The position numbers and the translations under genes are program-made. Positions 7,719-17,224 of a stretch of DNA of 45,194 nucleotides are shown one piece after another (position 1 is the first letter of the stretch; the number at the start of each line of letters is the position of its first letter). The stretch comes from CALLPQ01 sp039819545. Its GTDB lineage: Bacteria; Pseudomonadota; Alphaproteobacteria; Caulobacterales; Parvularculaceae. Below the pieces are notes generated by a model. It was not told where the DNA came from. It did not search any database and saw only the letters and a program-made list of their open reading frames with translations. The stretch is taken from NCBI GenBank assembly GCA_039819545.1, contig JBCBRS010000023.1, positions 1 to 45,194 on the forward strand. The letters are read 5' to 3'.

Positions 7719-10525
7719 CCGGTGAGATCGTCGAGGCGTTTGCGCGCGGCGGTCAACTTATCGCGCTGAGCTTCAAACCCGTCCTGGCGCTGACGGGTTT
7801 GCGTAACAACTGCCTCCGGCGCTTTAGCCACAAAAGCTTCATTGCCCAGTCGTTTATCGATGGCCTCAATCTCCGACATGACCTTTCCAAGTTCCTTGTC
7901 GAGCCGCGCCGTCTCTGCGGCGACATCAATGACCCCGGCCAGTGGCAACGCAAAAACCGCGCCGCCATGAACAATCTGCGCCGCCCCCGCAGGAACAGTT
8001 GCGGCCGTTCCCACCGTCTCTAGACGAGCCAGTCTGGCGATCCGATCTCCATGACTGTCAAAACAGCGTGCGGCCATGGGGTTCTCGCCAACAATCACCA
8101 TGGGGATCTTTGCCCCCGCAGGCACATTAATTTCAGCGCGCGCCGTGCGGACCGCAGAGATCAGACCGATGACCCAGTCAAGCTCCTGCGCAGCCGCTTC
8201 ATTTTTGTGCGCATCACAAAGCGACGGCCACGGCGCATTGATCAAGTGCGCCTCACGCGACGCCAAGTTTGCCCATAACTCTTCGGTCATGAACGGCATG
8301 ATGGGGTGCAACAGTTTGAGGATGTGATCGAGCACCCAGGCCGTGGTCTGACGGGTTTCGGCTTTGCGCGCCTCGTCATCGCCCATGAAAAGCGGCTTTG
8401 CAAACTCCAGATACCAATCGCAAAAGACATTCCAGACAAACCGATAGGCAGCGCCCGCCGCATCGTTGAACCGATAGGCTTCGAGAGCTTGCGTCATTGC
8501 CTCGGCACAGCTTGCGGTTTCGTGGACAATCCACTGATTGATCACGTCATTGAGCGTTGTGGGATCAAAATCGTCGGTATAGTGACATTCATTCATCTGC
8601 GCAAAACGCGATGCATTCCACAATTTGGTACCAAAGTTGCGATATCCCTCTACCCGGTTGTCAGACATGCGAATATTGCGCCCCTGGGCGGCAAGTGCCG
8701 CAAGCGTAAAGCGCAAGGCATCGGCCCCGTACTGATCAACGAGGGTCAAGGGGTCGATCACATTGCCCTTTGCCTTCGACATTTTTTGACCGTTCTCATC
8801 AAGGATGAGCGCGTGGATATAAACATCGCGGAACGGAACCTCCTCCATAAAATGGAGGCCTTGCATCATCATGCGGGCCACCCAGAAAAAGATGATATCG
8901 AAGGCGGTTACTAGCGCTGTTGTGGGATAGTGCGCCGCCAGTGTATCGGTCTTTTCAGGCCAACCGAGCGTCGAGAACGGCCAAAGCGCTGAAGAAAACC
9001 AGGTATCGAGAACATCTTCTTCGCGGTAAATCACGGGCTGGCGTTTTCCGTTGGCCATCAGTGCCAGAAATTCCTCCCGCGTGGCCGCAACCTTTGGCTT
9101 TTCGTGATAGTAGGCTGCAGCGGCCTCAATGACCTCAGCCTGCGTTTCGCCAACGAAAATCTCGTGGGCCTCAGGGTCATAATCATCGCCGTCAAGCTTT
9201 GGTCCGTACCAGGCTGGTATCCGGTGTCCCCACCAGAGTTGGCGCGAGATACACCAGGGCTCAATATTATCCATCCACTGAAAATAGGTTTTGGACCAGT
9301 TTTCAGGGATAAACCGTGTACGCCCTTCTTTCACCGCAGCGATGGCTGGTTTGGCCAGTTCTTCGGCGTTTACATACCATTGGTCAGTCAACATCGGCTC
9401 GATCACAACACCGGAACGGTCGCCAATCGGTTGCTTGACCTTTTTGTCTTCAATTTTTTCCAGTAGGCCCGCGGCATCGATATCGGCAACAACCTGTTTG
9501 CGCGCCTCGAACCGGTCAAGACCCACGTATTTTTCCGGCATGATATCGCTGGCCAGCATCCGCGCCTCGGGGTCAAGGATCACATGCAGAGGCAAGTTAT
9601 GGCGCCGGGCCACCTGATAATCGTTAAAATCGTGCGCACCGGTGATTTTTACCGCACCAGAGCCAAAGTCAGGGTCCGGATGATCATCCTCAATGATGGG
9701 AATATAACGATCTGCCAGCGGCAACAAAACCCGCTTCCCCACGATCGGTTTGTAGCGTTCATCGGATGGATGAACAGCAACCGCCCCATCGCCGAGCATG
9801 GTTTCAGGCCGGGTTGTGGCGATAGAGATATAATCGCGGGTCTCGCGCAGGATGACGTTTCCGTCTTTGTCCTTTTCCACATAGTCATAGGTTTCGCCAT
9901 TCTCCAGCGGATATTTGAAATGCCAGAAGTGACCGTCCCGTTCCTCATTGATCACTTCCAGATCGGAGATGGCGGTCTGAAATTTTGGATCCCAATTGAC
10001 CAGGCGCTTATCGCGATAGATCAGGCCTTCGCGATAAAGCCGTACAAAGACTTTCCTAACGGCGTCCGATAAACCATCATCCATGGTAAAGCGTTCGCGT
10101 GACCAGTCGCACGATGCGCCAAGACGTTTGAGCTGGTTGATGATGGTGCCACCCGACTGCTCCTTCCAGGCCCAGACTTTCTCAACGAAAGCATCGCGCC
10201 CAATATCGGTGCGTTTGGGTTCGCCCTTGTCTTTCATCTGGCGTTCGACAACCATTTGTGTGGCGATCCCGGCATGGTCCATGCCGGGTTGCCACAATAC
10301 GGATTTCCCACGCATACGCTCAAAGCGGATCAGAATATCCTGCAGCGTGTTGTTGAGCGCGTGGCCCATATGCAGCGACCCGGTGACATTGGGCGGCGGA
10401 ATAACGACCGTATAGGGATCACCCTCGCCGGATGGCGCGAAAGCACCCGATTGTTCCCATTGGGCATAAAGGCGGTTTTCGGCCTCGGCGAAGTCAAAAA
10501 TTTTGTTGAGAGTAGGCTCGGCCAT
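7715..10525 (-). CDS. valS: Valyl-tRNA synthetase
   Basis: Charges tRNA-Val in the cytosol. The 936 residues include the class I HIGH motif as HMGH (52-55), the editing domain (residues about 230-350), the KMSKS motif as KMSK (581-584), the anticodon-binding domain and a C-terminal coiled coil (residues about 875-936, LDKELGKVMSEIEAIDKRL). The sequence PPPNVTGSLHMGHAL is diagnostic for ValRS. The length is normal. The ATG at 10525 begins MAEPTLNKIFDF, consistent with family N-termini. It precedes the Atm1-like gene with a 4-nt overlap and is separated from upstream popZ by a strong terminator, so it has its own promoter within 10526-10680. Confidence 0.97.
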   Translation of the reverse strand: MAEPTLNKIFDFAEAENRLYAQWEQSGAFAPSGEGDPYTVVIPPPNVTGSLHMGHALNNTLQDILIRFERMRGKSVLWQPGMDHAGIATQMVVERQMKDKGEPKRTDIGRDAFVEKVWAWKEQSGGTIINQLKRLGASCDWSRERFTMDDGLSDAVRKVFVRLYREGLIYRDKRLVNWDPKFQTAISDLEVINEERDGHFWHFKYPLENGETYDYVEKDKDGNVILRETRDYISIATTRPETMLGDGAVAVHPSDERYKPIVGKRVLLPLADRYIPIIEDDHPDPDFGSGAVKITGAHDFNDYQVARRHNLPLHVILDPEARMLASDIMPEKYVGLDRFEARKQVVADIDAAGLLEKIEDKKVKQPIGDRSGVVIEPMLTDQWYVNAEELAKPAIAAVKEGRTRFIPENWSKTYFQWMDNIEPWCISRQLWWGHRIPAWYGPKLDGDDYDPEAHEIFVGETQAEVIEAAAAYYHEKPKVAATREEFLALMANGKRQPVIYREEDVLDTWFSSALWPFSTLGWPEKTDTLAAHYPTTALVTAFDIIFFWVARMMMQGLHFMEEVPFRDVYIHALILDENGQKMSKAKGNVIDPLTLVDQYGADALRFTLAALAAQGRNIRMSDNRVEGYRNFGTKLWNASRFAQMNECHYTDDFDPTTLNDVINQWIVHETASCAEAMTQALEAYRFNDAAGAAYRFVWNVFCDWYLEFAKPLFMGDDEARKAETRQTTAWVLDHILKLLHPIMPFMTEELWANLASREAHLINAPWPSLCDAHKNEAAAQELDWVIGLISAVRTARAEINVPAGAKIPMVIVGENPMAARCFDSHGDRIARLARLETVGTAATVPAGAAQIVHGGAVFALPLAGVIDVAAETARLDKELGKVMSEIEAIDKRLGNEAFVAKAPEAVVTQTRQRQDGFEAQRDKLTAARKRLDDLTG

Positions 10526-10680
10526 TGTCGTGATCTTTCCGGATGCGCCCGCCGGGCGCGGCGTATTAAGGTTTCGGCGCTGAACTGCCAGCGTTAAGCG
10601 TCCTGGTCAGGGCGAAAGCCTTGATCTACCGCAGTCCTGACCACAGGCCAAGACGGCGCCTTGACCGAAACAGTGCGCAT

Positions 10681-10707
10681 AAAAAAAGCCGGCCCCGCAG
10701 GCCGGCT
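10681..10707 (-). terminator. Rho-independent terminator of popZ
   Basis: On the minus strand an 8-bp perfect stem AGCCGGCC/GGCCGGCT with a TGCGG loop (10687-10707) runs into seven consecutive T (10681-10687), 24 nt behind the popZ stop codon. This is a textbook intrinsic terminator and separates popZ from valS. Confidence 0.92.
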
Positions 10708-10730
10708 CCTTCAGAAAGGTAAGGGAAAGA

Positions 10731-11420
10731 CTACCCCCGGCGCGCGAGCCGCTGCACCTCATATTCCACTTTTTCTTCCACGATCCGCGACAGATTGGTG
10801 TCGAGCCACTCCTTAACCATGGGTCGCATCATTTCCGTGACAATGGCTTCGAGGGTCTGACCCTCGCCGTCGGCCATGCGCACGGACCGGGTCAGGCTTC
10901 CAAACGCGGCGCTCGCGGCCTTTGCCGTGGTGCTGTCCACGATGTCTTCGCGTGTTTCCTGCACGGCGGTGGCTTGTTGTTTTACCATTTTCACATCCTC
11001 TGTTGAAAGCTCGTCATGGGCCTCGTCGTGATCATCAATTTCGGCCACAACGATGGTGTCATCGTCTTCTTGCGTGTTGTCTTTATGCCCGTCCTCTTCG
11101 GCGAGGGCGGAGAGATCAACGAGGCTTGGCCCGCTGTTGGGCATTTCCCGATCATCACTATCCGTCCCGCCGGACCGACGGGCCTCGGCCATATCCAGCA
11201 TGCGGGTCAGCGCTGCATCCTGTTCGCTGATGGCCTCGGCGGGCTCGCCACCCTCGTCATCGCTCGCCGCTTCCGAAGGCACGACTGTCGATGCAGTCGC
11301 CTGGGGGGCGTCAAGACCGGAGCGATCAACGCCCGGATGTTGTTCTTCGTCTTCCGAAATGATCCGCCGAATGGAAGCGAGAATTTCTTCCATGCTCGGT
11401 TCGGGTTGCGCATTTGTCAT
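10731..11420 (-). CDS. popZ: Polar organizing protein PopZ (DUF2497 family)
   Basis: The 229-residue protein has the three-part PopZ plan: an N-terminal helix EPSMEEILASIRRIISED (residues about 7-24) that binds client proteins, a long acidic low-complexity linker (residues about 30-165, very rich in Asp and Glu) and a C-terminal oligomerisation part ending VKEWLDTNLSRIVEEKVEYEV. In Caulobacter PopZ forms a polar microdomain that tethers ParB and the chromosome origin; a similar role is inferred. The ATG at 11420 is the first of two close ATGs (the next in sequence, at 11413, is in another frame). Position between tolC-like and valS genes is common in alphaproteobacteria. It ends in a strong terminator. 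Confidence 0.92.
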   Translation of the reverse strand: MTNAQPEPSMEEILASIRRIISEDEEQHPGVDRSGLDAPQATASTVVPSEAASDDEGGEPAEAISEQDAALTRMLDMAEARRSGGTDSDDREMPNSGPSLVDLSALAEEDGHKDNTQEDDDTIVVAEIDDHDEAHDELSTEDVKMVKQQATAVQETREDIVDSTTAKAASAAFGSLTRSVRMADGEGQTLEAIVTEMMRPMVKEWLDTNLSRIVEEKVEYEVQRLARRG

Positions 11421-11586
11421 TGCCTAAAATCCCTTGTGAGAAACGGGATGGTCCCCTGCCGCACATTCTCAGTAGTTCAGTGCTTCGCTGGTTCTAGCAA
11501 GCCCTCGGTTGCTGCAAGGTTAAGGATTACGCGGAATTCGCGCGTGTTTGGCGTCGCAATGGGGCGGGCGTTTCAGGCTGCGGCGC

Positions 11587-12975
11587 TCAAAAGGGCAAGA
11601 ACCCGCCTTTTTTCGGCGCGTCATAAGCGGTCAGGCCCATGGCCTCCGGCGTCAAGACGCCCATGGCGGCGAGCAAGGCGTAGGACGCACCACGCGAATC
11701 ACGCTGGGCTGTAGCAAGTGCGACTTCAGCGTTCAGCAACTCAAGTTCGGCATTGAGCACATCAAGGGTTGAGCGCGAACCGACCAGTGCTTCCTTGCGC
11801 ACACCCTCCAACGCCAGCGTATTGGCAGAGACCTGGGCTTGCGCAGATGTGATAGTGGCGTTAGCGGCATTGAGTTGTTCCCATGCAGCTACAACCTGCG
11901 CCGTGGTCAGACGCTCTGCCTCAACGATGCGCTGGCGGTCACTTTCATTGGTGGCTTTGGCCTGGCGCACCTGAGAAAACCGGGCACCACCCTGAAAAAT
12001 CGGCAGGTTTGCGCGCACCCCGTAGGTGTAGCTGTCCGTCTCGGTAATAAACGTGCTGGGCTCCTCCGCGAACTGATAATCCGCATTCGCGGTAATACGC
12101 GGCGCAAAGTTACCCTTGGCAATTTTGACTGCCCGTTTGGAGGCACGCTCCGTTGCCTTTGCCGTCAGAATGGCCGGTGCCACCTGCAAGGCCATGGTTT
12201 TGGCATCATCCAGCGACGCGGGCAGTAGGGGTGGCGGCGTATCTGCCTCCAGAGAGGCTGGAGACTGACCCACAAGCTGCACATAGCGGGCGCGGCTAAC
12301 GGCGAGCTGGGCGGAGGCATTGGTCAGATTGGCCCGCGCTCCTGCGAGACGCGCATCGGCCTGGGCCACATCGGTGCGGGTTATCTCGCCCACGCGAAAC
12401 CGCACCTGCGCTTGATCAAGCTGCTGCAACAAAACCTCAACGTTTGAGCGGTTAAGTTCATAGACGGCCATGTCTCGAACGACGTCGAAATAGGCCGACG
12501 CCACATCGGAAAGGAGCTGTTGCTCAATGCCGATCAACTGGGCTTCAGCCGCATTAATCTGGTCTGCGGCCTGCTTGACCGCATGAATAGAGCGGAACCC
12601 GTCGAACAAGAGCTGTTCACCCTGGGCGACATAGCTAATCTGGTCGAGGGGCACATTTTGCTGATCAAAGGGGCCACCGGCGGCGGAAGACTGGCTGACC
12701 ACGGAGCGGCCGAGATTACCCGAAGCTGAAATCTGCGGCAGCAGTCCCGCCAGCGCCTGCGCCTTTAATTCGCCTGTGGCGCGCAGGCGGGCGCGCTCCG
12801 ATTGCACCGTCGGGTTCGTCCGATAGGCAACTGCCATGGCATCCTGCAGGCTTTCGGCACCTGCGGGAACGATAAACACGGTAGAACTGGCCGCTATTAC
12901 ATAAGCAAAGGTGGCAAGCGTCATTGAGGGGCGTCGGCGCGCCACATTCATCGTGCGCTTCGTTTTCACACCCAT
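11587..12975 (-). CDS. TolC-family outer-membrane efflux/secretion channel
   Basis: Forms the outer-membrane and periplasmic tunnel for type I secretion or RND/ABC efflux. About 462 residues with a signal peptide ending PAGA before ESLQDAMAVAYRTNPTVQSERARL, the start of the first outer-membrane efflux domain. Two homologous halves with long helices follow, including FRVGEITRTDVAQADARLAGARANL and its second-half counterpart VGSRSTLDVLNAELELLNAEVALA, the classic OEP repeats. The ATG at 12975 has AGAGGA 7 nt upstream and is preferred over an in-frame ATG at 12999, which has only a poor G-rich site. The RTX protein at the right end of the window would need such a channel, but a link is only speculative. 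Confidence 0.93.
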   Translation of the reverse strand: MGVKTKRTMNVARRRPSMTLATFAYVIAASSTVFIVPAGAESLQDAMAVAYRTNPTVQSERARLRATGELKAQALAGLLPQISASGNLGRSVVSQSSAAGGPFDQQNVPLDQISYVAQGEQLLFDGFRSIHAVKQAADQINAAEAQLIGIEQQLLSDVASAYFDVVRDMAVYELNRSNVEVLLQQLDQAQVRFRVGEITRTDVAQADARLAGARANLTNASAQLAVSRARYVQLVGQSPASLEADTPPPLLPASLDDAKTMALQVAPAILTAKATERASKRAVKIAKGNFAPRITANADYQFAEEPSTFITETDSYTYGVRANLPIFQGGARFSQVRQAKATNESDRQRIVEAERLTTAQVVAAWEQLNAANATITSAQAQVSANTLALEGVRKEALVGSRSTLDVLNAELELLNAEVALATAQRDSRGASYALLAAMGVLTPEAMGLTAYDAPKKGGFLPF

Positions 12976-13249
12976 GGTGTTGTCCTCTTTTTGGCTCATC
13001 GTGATTAGCCCCCGGCTGTTATCGGTCGCACGAGCGCGTGCGTCATGTGGGTTGCAACAGCGGTGTTTCAACGTCTTGCCTCGCTTACGTCGTTCCCGCC
13101 GCGACCAACGCTTCAGTGCTAAGTTTGCCGTCTATTGGTTACAACTTCTTTGCGTTCTGGATTGAGGTCGCGCGGATCGGCGTTCGGGTGCAACTAAACA
13201 GATCGTCACTTTTTGCTGTCGCCCGAAGCCCATACGTGACGAGCAGCCC

Positions 13250-13915
13250 CTAAAACTGGAATTCTTTTTCCGCCGCAAATGGCGCGAGCACATGGCTGGC
13301 TCCGGCATCGAAATAAGGAACGCGGCTGATCCCGCTTTCGGTACGCCGGAAAAGGATACCCTTATCGGCTTTTCCTTGCCGCCAGATGGTCACGAGACGC
13401 CCGCCCGGCTTGAGTTGTTCCAACAACACTGTGGGCTCGCGGGCGATTGTTGCGGCGATGACAATAAGGTCATAGGGCCCTTGCGCAGCATCCCCCGTGG
13501 TCACATCACCGTCGACCACAGCCGTATTATCAATGGAGAGCTCGCTCAGAAGACCTTGCGCCTTGGTGCGCAGTTTTTCATCGCTTTCAATGCCGACAAC
13601 CATTTCGCAAAGATGACCCAGAACAGCGGTGGAATAGCCGGTGCCGCACGCCACATCGAGAACGTGATCACCGGTCCTGGGTTTAGCGACCGCAAGCAGC
13701 TTCGCAAAATCACGCGCCATCAGCATCACGCGTTGCGCCGCATCCTGCGCGCCATAAACATGCTCGCGTTCCACATAGGCAATATCTCGCAAGTGGGCGG
13801 GCAAAAACCGCTCTCGCGGGATCGTCTCCAGCGCCTTTTGCAAGGCCAGGTCAGTGACGTCGTTGGGACGCACCTGACTTGCCACCATATGTTTGCGCGC
13901 TGCCTGATAGTCCAT
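13250..13915 (-). CDS. Protein-L-isoaspartate O-methyltransferase-like protein
   Basis: The 221-residue methyltransferase opens with MDYQAARKHMVASQVRPNDVTD, the N-terminus of the alphaproteobacterial PIMT-like group found beside tolC. SAM-binding motif I is VLDVACGTGYST (85-96), followed by VVGIESDEKL and the later PYDLIVI block. Classical PIMT repairs isoaspartyl residues in aged proteins. This branch is shorter at the substrate region than E. coli Pcm-type enzymes and its repair activity is not certain. It is transcribed towards the tolC-like gene with about 275 nt between them, so the latter probably has its own promoter. Confidence 0.87.
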   Translation of the reverse strand: MDYQAARKHMVASQVRPNDVTDLALQKALETIPRERFLPAHLRDIAYVEREHVYGAQDAAQRVMLMARDFAKLLAVAKPRTGDHVLDVACGTGYSTAVLGHLCEMVVGIESDEKLRTKAQGLLSELSIDNTAVVDGDVTTGDAAQGPYDLIVIAATIAREPTVLLEQLKPGGRLVTIWRQGKADKGILFRRTESGISRVPYFDAGASHVLAPFAAEKEFQF

Positions 13916-14049
13916 ACTTGCCTCGAAACCTGCCGTTTACCCGACCGCTCTTAACCGTGCGACACGGCGCAGACAATGGTTTAGTGACCCGGGAATAGGA
14001 TCGGGGGAATAGGGACCGGGCCCCAATCGTAGAGGCCAACGGCGCAGGG

Positions 14050-15579
14050 CTACAGAGATGTCTCTTTCGTGGCTTCAGACGGAGAGGCCGGCGCATCGGC
14101 AACCGTATGATCATGGACAATCCGCCAGGCCCCCTCGAACTGTTTCATGACGAGGGTAAAGGTTCCGCTATCGATCATTTCGTTGCGGTTGAGCGTAAAG
14201 CGGCCGACCACGATGGCGATATCATTGGCAAGCATTTCCACATTGGCGATGTCAAAACCCAACTGGCCCAGCGCGGCGCCATTGCCGTACCGGTCCTTGT
14301 ATCGGCGCAAGGTCTGCGTCCAACCCCGCGTCACCTTAGTGCCGGAGACAAAAGTCAGGTCCTTGTTGCGCCAATAGCCTTCCATGAAGGCTTCGATGTC
14401 CCCTTCGTTCCAGGCGGCGGCCTGCGCCATCAACGTTGCTTTGATAATTTCAGGGCGCGAACGCGGGCGGTTGGCAACGGCGGGGCTTAGCGCAGAGGCA
14501 ACCCGGCGGAAACTATCATTGACGGCACGGATTGGCGCCGGCGACACCGCCGGGCTTGGCACCGCCTCCACGGGGCCGGCAGCTGTGCTCACCGCTGGCG
14601 AGGGCGTCGTTGGGACATTTGCAGTTTTTGCCACGACGGGCGTCGCGCCGACCAGCTTTTGTCGATCTTCCCGGCTGATGCCGTTACTGGCTGGTGTTGC
14701 CGCCGCGACCGTCGATGGCGCGGGCGCGGGGTTGGTCAACGTCACAGGTCCGGACCGGGCAATACCGGTCTGTAGAGCAACAAGTTGATCGGATTTCTCG
14801 CTGGCAAGCGGGCCCGGTTGCGCCGCAACGCGCGCCGCCGATGCCGTGTTCACCCCGGTCACGTCCCGCACCGCCGGCACTGATGGCACGCTTGGCGCAG
14901 TGGGGGCTGTTGGCGCTGCTGACGGTGTAGGGGTTGGTGTCGGACCAGCCTGTTGCGCCCGATACTGGGCCAGAGCCTGATCGCGGACGGATTGCGACGG
15001 CGTTGCGATCTTTTCTGCACCTGGCTCCGACGGTGTCTGATCACGGAGATTTTTCAAAAACGCATCACGCTCGCTGTTCGCCGCGTCGTCAGGGGACGGA
15101 ACACTTGCCGACACATCGCGCAGGGAGGCGGCTTTAACTGGCGACGAAGCTTGCGCAGGTGCTGTGGCCGTCGTCTTCTGGGTTGCCGATTGGGGGGCCG
15201 CTTGCGCAACAACCGCGGGGCGCGCGTCACTGCCTACTCCGGCGCATGTGTACCTGGATGCGGTCAGTTTCGACTGGATCAGTGCCGCTTTTTCCAGGCA
15301 GTAGCCGCGATCGCTATTGGCGAAATAGGGGGTTGATACGGTACGGCCACGATTTTTTGTGTACTGAACATCGCATGCCTTGCCGGTTTGCCCGGGCGCA
15401 ACGACAATGATTTGCCGCACATCGTCAGGACTGGTGCAAGTCACATCAAAACTTTGCGCCAGGACAGGCCCGGCGCTCACCACGGTGGCGAGGATTGCCC
15501 CCGCGCTTGCCGTCAAAACATGACGCATACGAACAACTTTTCCCGCTTTCTTAACGGATTTTGCAAAAGGCGATTTCAT
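14050..15579 (-). CDS. Secreted two-domain protein with C-terminal NTF2/SnoaL-like domain
   Basis: About 509 residues. A signal peptide (residues about 15-40, ending VLAQS) leads into a small domain with four Cys (CTSPDDVR, GKACDVQYTKNRGR, GYCLEKAALIQSKLTASRYTC), which could form two disulfides in the periplasm. A long Ala/Pro/Thr/Ser-rich linker (about 250 residues) with little order follows, then a C-terminal NTF2-like domain of the DUF4440/SnoaL type (AAWNEGDIEAFMEGYWRNKDLTFVSG ... GAWRIVHDHTV). The N-terminal domain resembles an alphaproteobacterial periplasmic module; neither part has an assigned enzyme activity. The ATG at 15579 has GGGGA about 8 nt upstream; another ATG at 15585 is too close to that site. 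Confidence 0.75.
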   Translation of the reverse strand: MKSPFAKSVKKAGKVVRMRHVLTASAGAILATVVSAGPVLAQSFDVTCTSPDDVRQIIVVAPGQTGKACDVQYTKNRGRTVSTPYFANSDRGYCLEKAALIQSKLTASRYTCAGVGSDARPAVVAQAAPQSATQKTTATAPAQASSPVKAASLRDVSASVPSPDDAANSERDAFLKNLRDQTPSEPGAEKIATPSQSVRDQALAQYRAQQAGPTPTPTPSAAPTAPTAPSVPSVPAVRDVTGVNTASAARVAAQPGPLASEKSDQLVALQTGIARSGPVTLTNPAPAPSTVAAATPASNGISREDRQKLVGATPVVAKTANVPTTPSPAVSTAAGPVEAVPSPAVSPAPIRAVNDSFRRVASALSPAVANRPRSRPEIIKATLMAQAAAWNEGDIEAFMEGYWRNKDLTFVSGTKVTRGWTQTLRRYKDRYGNGAALGQLGFDIANVEMLANDIAIVVGRFTLNRNEMIDSGTFTLVMKQFEGAWRIVHDHTVADAPASPSEATKETSL

Positions 15580-15819
15580 TCTCATTTCCCCACTTTCAAA
15601 GGCGAATTTCTGTGCCTTCTTATATACGCGAATGAAGAGGGCACCAAACGTCAGGGTCAACGCCGCGTTACCCGAATCAATTAAATTCAAGTCAGATTGA
15701 GGCCCATCAACGCGCCGCGCCGCCGCCTCGTTTGCGCACCGCGCGGTGACCAACGATTTCTGTACGGCGTGATGGAAATGCCACGCCCCAATGCCGCCCA
15801 TCATCACCAACCCAAAGCG

Positions 15820-16386
15820 TTAACACGCGCTTTGAGTTGGCTTGCGGTCGTAGATAAAAAAACTACACGCATGGGTATTGCGGTCATTTTGCGACAGACT
15901 GCCTGCCAGCCGGATATCCCATTCCGACGCGCCGACATCCGGGAACACCGTATCGCCTTCCGGCATGCCATGGACCCGAGTAAGATAGAGCCGGGTCGCC
16001 TGAGACAGAAAATGCCGGTATATCTCCCCGCCGCCTATGATGGCAATCTCGCCGGGTGTGGCCCCTTGCGTTGCTTTCAAGGCCTCGTTTGCCGCCCGCA
16101 CCGCGTTATCAAATGACGTCGCAATAACACAATCTCCCGCAGCAAAATCAGCGCTCCGTGTAATGACGATATTGGTGCGCCCTGGCAGGGCCTTCCCGAT
16201 GGAGGCGAACGTCTTGCGCCCCATGATGACCGGCTTGCCAAAGGTCACCGTCTTGAACCAGGCGAGATCATCGCGCAATCGCCAGGGCATCTCGCCCGCA
16301 CGGCCGATAACGCCATTTTCAGCAACCGCCGCTACCATGGCCATTCTTGGTTTCGCGCGGCGAGCGAGCGCATCAGGCCCTGTCAT
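15820..16386 (-). CDS. folA: Dihydrofolate reductase
   Basis: Reduces dihydrofolate to tetrahydrofolate with NADPH, regenerating the cofactor consumed by ThyA encoded just upstream. The 188 residues contain VAAVAENGVIGRAGEMPWRLRDDLAWFK (Met20-loop region with the conserved Trp and substrate-binding Asp), VIMGRKTFASIG, and the cofactor motif IIGGGEIYRHFL. A short extension (MTGPDALARRAKPR) precedes the usual start; the ATG at 16386 is supported by its 4-nt ATGA overlap with the thyA stop, which indicates translational coupling. Near the stop a hairpin-capable sequence (CCAA/TTGG plus AAAGCG/CGCTTT, about 15810-15844) lies without a T run. Confidence 0.96.
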   Translation of the reverse strand: MTGPDALARRAKPRMAMVAAVAENGVIGRAGEMPWRLRDDLAWFKTVTFGKPVIMGRKTFASIGKALPGRTNIVITRSADFAAGDCVIATSFDNAVRAANEALKATQGATPGEIAIIGGGEIYRHFLSQATRLYLTRVHGMPEGDTVFPDVGASEWDIRLAGSLSQNDRNTHACSFFIYDRKPTQSAC

Positions 16387-17180
16387 ACCGCAACAGCAGC
16401 CTTGATATGGGGCTGTGCTTCATAATCTTCGATTACGATATCCTCAAACCGAAAATCATTGATGTCCTGAATGGTTGGCGTCAATCGCAGCTGTGGCGGG
16501 GCCGATGGCTTACGGCTGAGCTGCTCCTTCGCCTGATCAATATGATTCAGATAAAGATGCGCATCACCCAGCGTGTGAACAAATTCCCCCGGTTTCAGAC
16601 CCGTCACCTGCGCCACCATAGCCGTGAGCAACGCATAAGATGCGATATTGAACGGTACACCGAGAAAAATATCGCCCGAGCGCTGGTAAAGCTGACAGGA
16701 GAGCCGGTCGCCCGCCACAAAAAACTGAAACAGACAATGGCACGGGGCAAGCGCCATTTGGTCAAGTTCAGCCGGGTTCCACGCACTGACCACCAGGCGG
16801 CGCGATGCCGGATTCTCCTTAATTTGGGTAATGACGGTTTTGATCTGGTCAATAGTTTGCCCGCGCGCACCGGACCATGACCGCCATTGCTTGCCATAGA
16901 CCGGGCCAAGGTCACCATTCTTATCGGCCCACTCATCCCAGATCGAAACGCCATTGGCTTTGAGATAATCAATATTGGTGCTGCCCGTCAGGAACCACAA
17001 AAGCTCGTGGATGATTGACTTGGTGTGCAGCTTCTTTGTGGTCAGCAGGGGAAAACCCGTCGCGAGGTCAAAGCGCATCTGGTGACCAAAGACCGCGCGC
17101 GTCCCCGTGCCCGTGCGGTCCATGCGCTCATCCCCATGCTCCAGCACGTGGGCCAGCAAATCGAGATAGTTCTGTTCCAT
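16383..17180 (-). CDS. thyA: Thymidylate synthase
   Basis: Converts dUMP to dTMP with methylenetetrahydrofolate. It has 265 residues, the usual size of the short ThyA form. Visible signatures are DRTGTGTRAVFGHQMRFDL at the N-terminus, LLWFLTGSTN, the catalytic loop APCHCLFQFFV with nucleophile Cys147, RSGDIFLGVPFNIASYALL for dUMP binding, and HLYLNHIDQ. The ATG at 17180 has AGGGG five nt upstream and gives the standard MEQNYLDLL start; an upstream in-frame start at 17201 is disfavoured. Coupled to folA by overlap, so the two steps of the thymidylate cycle are made together. Confidence 0.97.
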   Translation of the reverse strand: MEQNYLDLLAHVLEHGDERMDRTGTGTRAVFGHQMRFDLATGFPLLTTKKLHTKSIIHELLWFLTGSTNIDYLKANGVSIWDEWADKNGDLGPVYGKQWRSWSGARGQTIDQIKTVITQIKENPASRRLVVSAWNPAELDQMALAPCHCLFQFFVAGDRLSCQLYQRSGDIFLGVPFNIASYALLTAMVAQVTGLKPGEFVHTLGDAHLYLNHIDQAKEQLSRKPSAPPQLRLTPTIQDINDFRFEDIVIEDYEAQPHIKAAVAV

Positions 17181-17224
17181 CAAAACCCCTGAAGTCCGCA
17201 CCGTACCGCGCGATGGTCGACACG

